Origin: Rhodobacteraceae bacterium UBA6273
GTDB taxonomy: Bacteria > Pseudomonadota > Alphaproteobacteria > Rhodobacterales > Rhodobacteraceae
DNA: 11,409 nt
NCBI GenBank assembly: GCA_002440625.1
Contig: DJUV01000017.1
Location: forward strand, 1 to 11,409
Reading direction: 5' to 3'
Shown: positions 6,237 through 11,409 of the stretch, in pieces
Position numbering within the stretch: the stretch's first letter is position 1
Layout: each line of letters opens with the position of its first letter
Position numbers and translations under genes: made by a program
The notes under the pieces: model-generated
Databases searched by the model: none
What the model saw: only the letters and a program-made list of their open reading frames with translations
What the model was told of the DNA's origin: nothing

Positions 6237-7804
6237 CCGCCCCCGCCCCGGTTGCCGTGCGGATGACGGGGATTTCCAAATCCTTCGGCGGCATCCGCGC
6301 GCTGGACGGTGTGGATTTCGAGGTCTTTGCCGGTGAAGTCCACGCCCTGCTTGGCGGCAACGGGGCGGGGAAGTCCACCATCCTCAAGGTCCTGAACGGT
6401 GTTCACGTGCCGGAGGAGGGCGAGATCGAGGTTGGTGGCCAGAAACTGGCCGCCCACTCGCCCGAAGCGGCGCGGGCGGCGGGGATCGCCATGAACTTTC
6501 AGGAAATGTCGCTGATCCCCACGCTGACTGTGGCGCAGAACATCTTCCTGACCCGCGAAGCCCGCGATGCGCGCGGGATGATCGACGATGCCGATTCCGT
6601 CCGGCGGGCGCAGGCGATTTTCGACATGTTGCAGGTCGAGGTCGATCCCGCTGCGCTGGTGGGCGATCTGGGGGCGGGTCAAAAGCAGCTGACCGAGATT
6701 GCGAAGGCGATCAGTCAGAATGCCCGCGTCCTGATCCTCGACGAACCCTCAACCGCACTTTCGGTGTCGGATGTTGAACGACTCTTCGTCTTCCTGCGGC
6801 AACTCAAGGCCAAGGGCGTGGCGATCATCTATGTCAGCCACCGCATGGACGAAATCGCCCGCATCGCGGACCGCGCCACGATCCTGCGGGATGGAAAACA
6901 TGTGATCACCGCGCCGCTGGCCGATCTGCCCATCGACGTGATGATCGAACATATTGTCGGCAAGAAATCCAAGGGTCTTTCCGATGTCACCCGGGGCGAT
7001 GCCACACGGGGCGAGGTTCTTCTGGACCTTGCAAACGTGACCGGCCCGCACAAGCCCGAAAACGTCAGCCTCACCCTCCACCGGGGCGAGGTTCTGGGTC
7101 TGGCCGGGTTGCTCGGCTCTGGCCGGTCGGCCTTGGCCCGCGTTATCGCAGGCATCGAACCTGCCGTTTCCGGCGAAATCCGGATCAAGGGCACGACGGT
7201 GGCGATCCGCCGCCCCGCAGACGCCATCGCCCAAGGCATCGCTCTGGTGCCGGAGGCGCGGGCGACACAAGGCATCATACCGGCACATAGTGTGGCCGAA
7301 AACATGGTCATGGCGGTTCTGGGCCGCATCGCGCCGCGCGGGATCGTGGACCGTGATCGCGTCCGCGACATCGCGGACCGCATGATCGCCCGCCTGTCGA
7401 TCAAGACCGCCAGCCGCGACCATGCCGTGTCCACCCTGTCGGGCGGCAACCAGCAAAAGGTGGTGATCGGCAAATGGCTGGCGACAGAGCCGGATATCCT
7501 GATCCTCGACGAACCCACCGCAGGCATCGACATCGGGTCCAAGGCCGAAATCATCCGTCTGGTCCGCGACCTCGCGCAGGCAGGGAAGGGCGTCATCGTG
7601 ATATCTTCGGAACTGTCGGAACTGCTGACGGCCTGCGACCGCATCCTCGTTATGGCGGATGGCCGTGCGCATCAGATTCTGGATCGTGCCGATCTGGACG
7701 ACCCGACCGAGACGAACCCCGAACACGCCCTGCAAGCGGCCGAACGCCGCCTTCAGATCGAAATCCAGAAAGCCCTGACCATCAAGGAGGCCAGCCATGG
7801 CTAA
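6233..7804 (+). CDS. Sugar ABC transporter ATP-binding protein, RbsA/MglA/XylG type (two ATPase domains)
   Basis: This 523-residue protein is the energy subunit of the importer and carries two fused nucleotide-binding domains. Domain 1 has Walker A GGNGAGKST (41-49), Q90, the signature LGAGQ (146-150), Walker B VLILDEP (166-172) and H203. Domain 2 has the family-typical degenerate Walker A GLLGSGRSA (292-300), the signature LSGGNQQK (402-409), Walker B ILILDEP (422-428) and SSE (458-460) where the switch His would be. This asymmetry is normal for CUT2 ATPases, with one competent and one weak site. ATG 6233 has GGAG 8 nt before it and overlaps the dehydrogenase stop; a GTG at 6218 in the same frame is less likely. 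A tail of about 20 charged residues (502-523) extends into the permease start (8-nt overlap). One such ATPase suffices per transporter. Confidence 0.95.
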   Translation: MTAPAPVAVRMTGISKSFGGIRALDGVDFEVFAGEVHALLGGNGAGKSTILKVLNGVHVPEEGEIEVGGQKLAAHSPEAARAAGIAMNFQEMSLIPTLTVAQNIFLTREARDARGMIDDADSVRRAQAIFDMLQVEVDPAALVGDLGAGQKQLTEIAKAISQNARVLILDEPSTALSVSDVERLFVFLRQLKAKGVAIIYVSHRMDEIARIADRATILRDGKHVITAPLADLPIDVMIEHIVGKKSKGLSDVTRGDATRGEVLLDLANVTGPHKPENVSLTLHRGEVLGLAGLLGSGRSALARVIAGIEPAVSGEIRIKGTTVAIRRPADAIAQGIALVPEARATQGIIPAHSVAENMVMAVLGRIAPRGIVDRDRVRDIADRMIARLSIKTASRDHAVSTLSGGNQQKVVIGKWLATEPDILILDEPTAGIDIGSKAEIIRLVRDLAQAGKGVIVISSELSELLTACDRILVMADGRAHQILDRADLDDPTETNPEHALQAAERRLQIEIQKALTIKEASHG

Positions 7805-8753
7805 GGCAGCAACCGCCCCCGCCGGGGGCTTCTTCGCCAACTGGCGGCAGAACATCATCTATATCGGCTTCGTGGTGATCTTCATCGTCTTCGCGCTGAC
7901 GCTGAACGACAAGGGGTTCCTGAACCCGAACAACCTGCTGAACATCGTGCGGCAGACCGCGATGATCGCGGTGATGGCGGTGGCCATGACCTTCGTGCTG
8001 TCGGCGGGCGAGATCGATCTGTCGGTGGGCGCGGTGGCGGGGCTGACCACGGTGACGGTTGCCATGGCGATTGCCGTCGCCGGGCCTGTTGGCGGTGTCC
8101 TTGCCGGGTTGGCGACAGGGCTGGCCGTGGGCGTGTTCAACGGCTGGCTCACGACGCGGATCGGCATTCCGTCCTTCCTGACGACCCTTGCCATGATGGG
8201 CATCGCCAAGGGCGTGGCCATGTGGATTTCCGACACGGCGGCGGTGCCGATCCTGTCCCCCGGTTATTCCTGGATCTTCGGGGGCGGCTCGGTCGGCCCT
8301 ATCCCGGTCCTGATGTTCTGGATGGCGGTAATCGCGGGCGTCGGTCATGTCGCGCTGCGCCGGTCCGGCTTTGGCCGCAAGGTTCTGGCGACGGGCGGGG
8401 GCGAAATGGCCGCGCGCTACTCCGGCATCGACACGCGCAGCATCAAGTTCAAGGTGCTGGTCCTGTCCTCTTGCGCTGCCGCGCTGGCCGGGATGCTTTA
8501 CGCTGGCCGTCTGCAATCGGGCCGCTTCCAGCTTGGCGAAGGGGATGAGTTGTCGGTCATCGCCGCGGCCGTCCTTGGCGGGACGAGCCTGTTCGGCGGC
8601 AAGGGGACGGTCATCGGCACCATTGTCGGCGCGTTGATGATCGGGATGATCAACAACGGGCTGATCCTGATGGGGCTGGAGTTCAGCCAGCAGCTGATCG
8701 CCAAGGGCGCGATCATCATCCTTGCCGTTGCCTTGAGCCAGAAGCGGGGCTGA
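7797..8753 (+). CDS. Sugar ABC transporter permease, RbsC type
   Basis: This 318-residue inner-membrane protein forms the translocation channel, probably as a homodimer since no second permease gene is present. A short cytoplasmic N-terminus is followed by many hydrophobic segments, for example about 20-36, 53-70, 79-96, 98-116, 168-186, 217-234 and 253-290. It has the BPD_transp_2 family motifs GEIDLSVG (71-78) and GGTSLFGGKG (261-270), the latter followed by the glycine-rich helix that ends in NNGLILMG (286-293). AAGGAGG (7784-7790) lies 6 nt before ATG 7797, inside the ATPase tail, and this is the strongest ribosome site of the transporter part. With the binding protein and ATPase it completes a CUT2 importer like those for ribose, xylose or inositol. 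Confidence 0.95.
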   Translation: MAKAATAPAGGFFANWRQNIIYIGFVVIFIVFALTLNDKGFLNPNNLLNIVRQTAMIAVMAVAMTFVLSAGEIDLSVGAVAGLTTVTVAMAIAVAGPVGGVLAGLATGLAVGVFNGWLTTRIGIPSFLTTLAMMGIAKGVAMWISDTAAVPILSPGYSWIFGGGSVGPIPVLMFWMAVIAGVGHVALRRSGFGRKVLATGGGEMAARYSGIDTRSIKFKVLVLSSCAAALAGMLYAGRLQSGRFQLGEGDELSVIAAAVLGGTSLFGGKGTVIGTIVGALMIGMINNGLILMGLEFSQQLIAKGAIIILAVALSQKRG

Positions 8754-8755
8754 CC

Positions 8756-9055
8756 ATGTATACGATCATCGGAACCCTCACCGCCCGCCCGGAAACGCGC
8801 GAGGAACTGGCATCGCTGCTGATGGCGCTAGTGGCGCCGACGCGGGCCGAGGCGGGTTGCATCAACTACGACTTCCACGTCGATGCTGCCGATCCTTGCG
8901 TCTTTGTCTTCTACGAGAACTGGACCGACCGCGCGGCGCTGGACGCGCATCTGGCGATGCCGCATCTGCAACCGCTGGTTTCGCAGCTTGACCGTCTGCT
9001 GGCCTGTCCGGTGGAGATCCGGCCCCTGACCATGCTGTCGGAGAGGGCGGCATGA
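8756..9055 (+). CDS. Small ABM-domain protein (antibiotic biosynthesis monooxygenase / YgiN / LsrG fold)
   Basis: This 99-residue protein has the dimeric alpha/beta-barrel ABM pattern: REELASLL in helix 1, then EAGC (32-35), Y38, FYENW (52-56), AL (61-62) and H65/H70 in the HxxxxH helix. Members include quinol monooxygenases such as YgiN and the isomerase LsrG of the AI-2 operon; the rhamnose mutarotase RhaM shares the wider fold. ATG 8756 follows the permease stop after 2 nt with only a weak GCGGGG site, so translation is probably coupled. Its stop overlaps the next ATG as ATGA, so it is an integral part of the operon. A role as keto-sugar isomerase or mutarotase fits the context better than a monooxygenase acting on an aromatic, but this is inference. 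Confidence 0.85.
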   Translation: MYTIIGTLTARPETREELASLLMALVAPTRAEAGCINYDFHVDAADPCVFVFYENWTDRAALDAHLAMPHLQPLVSQLDRLLACPVEIRPLTMLSERAA

Positions 9056-10116
9056 CGGGCAGTGCGATCAAGGGTCCGGGCATCTTTCTGGCGCAATTCG
9101 CGGGGAATGATGCACCCTTCGACAGCCTGCCCGCGATCACGGCCTGGGCGGCAGGGCTGGGCTACAAAGGCGTGCAGATCCCGTCCTGGGATCGGCGGTT
9201 GTTCGATCTGAACCTCTGCTCCGAAAGTCAGACCTATGCTGACGAGGTGGTGGGCATTTGCGCCGAAGCGGGCATCGCCATCACGGAACTGTCCACGCAC
9301 TTGCAAGGACAGTTGGTCGCGGTGAATCCCGCCTATGACACGGCCTTCGATGCCTTCGCGCCGGAAACGGTGCGGGGCAATCCCGGCGCACGGCAGGCAT
9401 GGGCGGTCGATCAGGTGACCAAGGCCGCAACGGCGGCGCGGCGTCTGGGGCTTTCGGGAACGGTCAGCTTCACCGGATCGCTGGCCTTCCCCTATCTCTA
9501 TCCTTGGCCGCAGCGCCCCGCCGGACTGGTCGAGACGGCATTCGCCGAACTTGCCCGCCGCTGGACCCCCATCCTTGATGCCTATGACGATGCGGGTGTC
9601 GATATTGGCTTCGAACTGCACCCCGGAGAGGATGTGTTCGACGGCGCAAGCTGGGAGAGGTTCCTGTCCGCCGTGGCGGAACACCCCCGCGCGAGGATCA
9701 ACTACGACCCGTCGCACTTCCTGTTACAGGCGATGGATTATCTGGCCTTCATCGACATCTATCACGACCGTATCTCGGCGTTCCACGTCAAGGACGCCGA
9801 GTTCCGCCCCGATGGTCGGCAGGGCGTCTATTCCGGCTATTCGCCCTGGGCGGAACGGGCGGGGCGTTTCCGCAGCCTTGGCGACGGGCAGGTGGATTTC
9901 CCGGCCGTCTTCACGCGGCTGACCCAGCACGGCTATCGCGGCTGGGCGGTGATGGAATGGGAGTGCTTCCTGAAATCCCCGGCGCAGGGTGCCGCCGAGG
10001 GTGCGCCCTTCATCGCCCGTCATCTGATTGAGGTGACGGGGCAGGCCTTCGACGATTTCGCAGGCGGGAGGGCCGATCAGGCGGTGCTGGACGCAATGCT
10101 GGGGATCCGGTCATGA
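9052..10116 (+). CDS. Sugar phosphate isomerase/epimerase-like TIM-barrel enzyme (second, larger)
   Basis: This 354-residue cytoplasmic protein belongs to the xylose isomerase-like TIM-barrel superfamily and is a longer form than the first-gene enzyme, with extra loops around residues 90-120 and 255-280. Candidate metal ligands appear in order: E188 with H190 (GFELHPGE), D219 with H222 (NYDPSH), H245 with K247/D248 (FHVKDAEF) and E302 (VMEWEC). An N-terminal strand pair (GVQIPSWD, 40-47; ELSTHLQGQ, 79-87) completes the barrel. Related enzymes isomerise, epimerise, eliminate or hydrate keto-sugars with a divalent metal. It starts by ATGA overlap with the ABM gene and has GGAGAGGG at 9040-9047. 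Its end overlaps the second dehydrogenase start as ATGA. It shares only the fold with the 2943-3764 enzyme, so the two probably catalyse different steps. Confidence 0.9.
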   Translation: MTGSAIKGPGIFLAQFAGNDAPFDSLPAITAWAAGLGYKGVQIPSWDRRLFDLNLCSESQTYADEVVGICAEAGIAITELSTHLQGQLVAVNPAYDTAFDAFAPETVRGNPGARQAWAVDQVTKAATAARRLGLSGTVSFTGSLAFPYLYPWPQRPAGLVETAFAELARRWTPILDAYDDAGVDIGFELHPGEDVFDGASWERFLSAVAEHPRARINYDPSHFLLQAMDYLAFIDIYHDRISAFHVKDAEFRPDGRQGVYSGYSPWAERAGRFRSLGDGQVDFPAVFTRLTQHGYRGWAVMEWECFLKSPAQGAAEGAPFIARHLIEVTGQAFDDFAGGRADQAVLDAMLGIRS

Positions 10117-11225
10117 CACTGAAACTGGGCATGGTCGGCGGAGGACAAGGGGCCTTTATCGGCGCGGTCCACCGCATGGCCGCAAGGCTGGATGGGCGGT
10201 GGGAGTTGGTTGCGGGGGCGCTGTCCTCCGACCCGGCACGGGCCGCGGCTTCGGCGGCGGATCTCGGCATCGCGCCCGACCGCAGCTATTCCGATTTCGC
10301 GCAGATGGCTTTGGCCGAGGCAGCCCGTCCTGACGGGATCGCTGCGGTGGCCATCGTCACGCCGAACCACCTTCATGCCAAGGTGGCGACGGCCTTCCTG
10401 CGGGCAGGCATTGCAGTGATCTGCGACAAGCCGATGACCGCGACGCTTCCCGAGGCCGAGGAACTGGCTGCGCTGGCAGCCGAAACATCCGTGCCCTTCG
10501 TGCTGACCCAGACCTATACAGGCTATCCGATGGTGCGCGAGGCGCGCCGGATGATCGCCGAAGGGGCAATCGGGGCGGTGCGTCACGTGCAGGTGGAATA
10601 CTTGCAGGACTGGCTGGCCGGACCCGTGGAACAGAGCGGGCAGAAACAGGCCGTCTGGCGCACAGATCCCCGCATGTCGGGCGAGGGCGGCTGCATCGCC
10701 GATATCGGGACACATGCCGTAAATCTCGCCACATTTGTTTCGGGGCTTGGAGTTCAGGCCGTTCTTGCCGACCTCACCGCCTTCGAGCCGGGACGGCGGC
10801 TGGATGACAACGCGGCAGTCCTCTTGCGTTTCGACGGCGGCGCGAAGGGGATGATCTGGGCAAGCCAGATCGCCCCCGGCACCAAAAACGCGCTGCGGTT
10901 CCGCATCGCCGGCGAAAGGGGGGGGCTGGCATGGGATCAGGAAGACCCTGATCTGCTCGAATTCACCCCGCTTGGCGACACGACCCGCCTGCTGCGCCGC
11001 GGTGACGGCTTGACCCAAACGCCAAGCCGCATACCGTCCGGCCATCCCGAGGGCTATCTGGAGGCGTTCGCAACTCTATACGCCGATGCGGCGGATCTGA
11101 TCGAAGGCAAGGGCTTGGCGTCGACGCGAGCGCTGGCTACCGCCGAGGACGGACTTGCAGGAATGCGTTTCATCCGCGCGTGTGTCCGCTCGAATGGGGC
11201 GGGTGGAATGTGGACGGCGGCCTAA
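10113..11225 (+). CDS. Gfo/Idh/MocA-family NAD(P)-dependent dehydrogenase (second)
   Basis: This 370-residue oxidoreductase has a Rossmann domain with the expanded loop GGGQGAFIG (9-17), as seen in sugar-glycoside members. It has the catalytic motif DKP (105-107, K106), YLQDW (164-168) and the pair D197/H201 in ADIGTH (196-201). YLQDW and the DIGTH pair also occur in the dehydrogenase at 5070-6236, yet the two proteins differ in nucleotide loop, lysine motif (EKP against DKP) and C-terminus, so they are not a recent duplication. One could oxidise the substrate and the other reduce a keto product. ATG 10113 overlaps the previous stop as ATGA, with only a weak GGGGAT site. It is the last gene of the operon, followed by a nested hairpin. 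Confidence 0.9.
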   Translation: MTLKLGMVGGGQGAFIGAVHRMAARLDGRWELVAGALSSDPARAAASAADLGIAPDRSYSDFAQMALAEAARPDGIAAVAIVTPNHLHAKVATAFLRAGIAVICDKPMTATLPEAEELAALAAETSVPFVLTQTYTGYPMVREARRMIAEGAIGAVRHVQVEYLQDWLAGPVEQSGQKQAVWRTDPRMSGEGGCIADIGTHAVNLATFVSGLGVQAVLADLTAFEPGRRLDDNAAVLLRFDGGAKGMIWASQIAPGTKNALRFRIAGERGGLAWDQEDPDLLEFTPLGDTTRLLRRGDGLTQTPSRIPSGHPEGYLEAFATLYADAADLIEGKGLASTRALATAEDGLAGMRFIRACVRSNGAGGMWTAA

Positions 11226-11229
11226 CACT

Positions 11230-11274
11230 CGGGGGCGGTAGGCACATCTGAAAGATGTTCTCACCGCTCACCCG
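11230..11274 (+). terminator. Nested hairpin at the 3' end of the catabolic operon
   Basis: Three stacked stems are separated by small internal loops: CGGG 11230-11233 with CCCG 11271-11274, GCGGT 11235-11239 with ACCGC 11263-11267, and ACATCT 11244-11249 with AGATGT 11253-11258 (loop GAA). It starts 5 nt after the stop of the last gene. Only CTTTCC follows, so termination would be weak or Rho-assisted. Confidence 0.55.
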
Positions 11275-11286
11275 ACCGTCCGCTTT
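11273..11286 (-). repeat. 14-bp inverted repeat, right copy
   Basis: CGACCGTCCGCTTT is the exact reverse complement of 241-254. It overlaps the foot of the 3' hairpin by 2 nt and lies in the non-coding stretch 11226-11386, which also holds the leader of the next gene. Confidence 0.45.
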
Positions 11287-11332
11287 CCGCCCGGACCACC
11301 TTCTAGAGTAAGAGGAGTGCCGGTTTCCCGGT

Positions 11333-11379
11333 GACGGGTTGAGGCCCGGGAGAGTGGCTCCCGGCGCCCGTCGCGGGAG
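11333..11379 (+). promoter_or_regulatory. Structured leader with competing hairpins around the ribosome-binding site
   Basis: An outer stem (GACGGG 11333-11338 with CCCGTC 11367-11372) encloses a 7-bp stem (CCGGGAG 11346-11352 with CTCCCGG 11358-11364). In that fold the ribosome site CGGGAG (11374-11379) is free. The same CTCCCG (11358-11363) is equally complementary to the ribosome site, and that pairing (10-nt loop) would break both stems and hide it. CGGGAGA occurs twice (11347-11353 and 11374-11380), so one copy mimics the ribosome site. This looks like a translational switch or RNA thermometer-like leader. I recognise no known riboswitch class. Confidence 0.45.
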
Positions 11380-11386
11380 ATAACCG

Positions 11387-11409
11387 ATGGGCGTTGTGGA
11401 AGTTCTGGA
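11387..11409 (+). CDS. Start of an unidentified downstream gene (3' end outside window)
   Basis: ATG 11387 is preceded by GGGAG (11375-11379) at 7 nt and opens a frame reading MGVVEVL to the window edge. Only seven full codons are visible, so neither family nor function can be called. It lies about 160 nt beyond the end of the sugar operon, behind a structured leader, and is probably a separate transcription unit. Confidence 0.45.

Noticed and set aside
6749..7858. Leftward open frame (369 codons) antisense to the ATPase
   Set aside because: It is a composition shadow of the RbsA-type ATPase, whose motifs are complete in the other strand.
10077..11045. Leftward open frame (322 codons) antisense to the second dehydrogenase
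   Set aside because: It is a shadow frame; the + strand protein has all Gfo/Idh motifs and coupled overlaps.
2943..11225. Standard myo-inositol (iol) catabolic operon
   Set aside because: One TIM-barrel and one Gfo/Idh gene could be iolE- and idh-like, but no IolB, IolC or IolD protein is present and there are two of each enzyme type.
241..11286. Composite transposon or integrated island bounded by the 14-bp repeats
   Set aside because: There is no transposase, integrase, target duplication or shift in composition. Kept only as a low-interest repeat.
11226..11386. Match of the 3' non-coding stretch to a known riboswitch (SAM-II, SAM/SAH, glycine, TPP, cobalamin)
   Set aside because: I compared remembered consensus elements and found no convincing match. 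Only the competing helices are supported.

Overview
The window reads as chromosomal DNA of a high-GC alphaproteobacterium, most likely a Rhodobacteraceae-type organism. This is inferred from strong GC bias at third codon positions, 4-nt ATGA gene overlaps, short AGGA/GGAG ribosome sites and the overall protein style; there is no rRNA or other phylogenetic marker to prove it. Codon use looks uniform and I see no transposase, integrase or tRNA, so the locus looks resident rather than recently acquired.

Layout. Positions 1-176 hold the 3' end of an ssb-like gene, followed by a hairpin terminator region. Positions 342-2719 are a leftward two-gene operon: a ROK-family regulator (TTG start) and, overlapping it by 4 nt, a signal-less protein with the fold of a periplasmic sugar-binding protein. 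Positions 2720-2942 are an AT-rich divergent control region carrying four copies of a CTT(A/C)TG(C/T) half-site. Positions 2943-11225 are a rightward eight-gene operon: TIM-barrel isomerase/epimerase, secreted sugar-binding protein, Gfo/Idh/MocA dehydrogenase, RbsA-type double ATPase, RbsC-type permease, a small ABM-fold protein, a second TIM-barrel enzyme and a second Gfo/Idh/MocA dehydrogenase. From the first dehydrogenase to the end, genes overlap or are 2 nt apart. Positions 11226-11409 hold a 3' hairpin and the structured leader and first codons of an unrelated downstream gene.

How it fits together. The binding protein, double ATPase and single permease make a complete CUT2-class (ribose/inositol type) sugar importer. 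Two NAD(P)-dependent dehydrogenases and two metal-dependent TIM-barrel enzymes make a catabolic module with the composition of known 'oxidise, eliminate/hydrate or epimerise, reduce' glycoside routes, such as the four-enzyme levoglucosan pathway. No sugar kinase and no complete inositol (iol) set is present. The substrate cannot be read from the sequence; a cyclitol, anhydrosugar or glycoside is the best class-level guess.

The most unusual part is regulatory. The leftward operon pairs a ROK protein, whose zinc-binding and kinase residues have been lost, with a cytoplasmic close relative of the operon's own periplasmic binding protein. That relative keeps the likely ligand-pocket residues but has no signal peptide and no DNA-binding domain. 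It may be an internal ligand sensor working with the ROK repressor. A second point of interest is the leader of the gene starting at 11387, where two mutually exclusive folds would expose or hide the ribosome-binding site.
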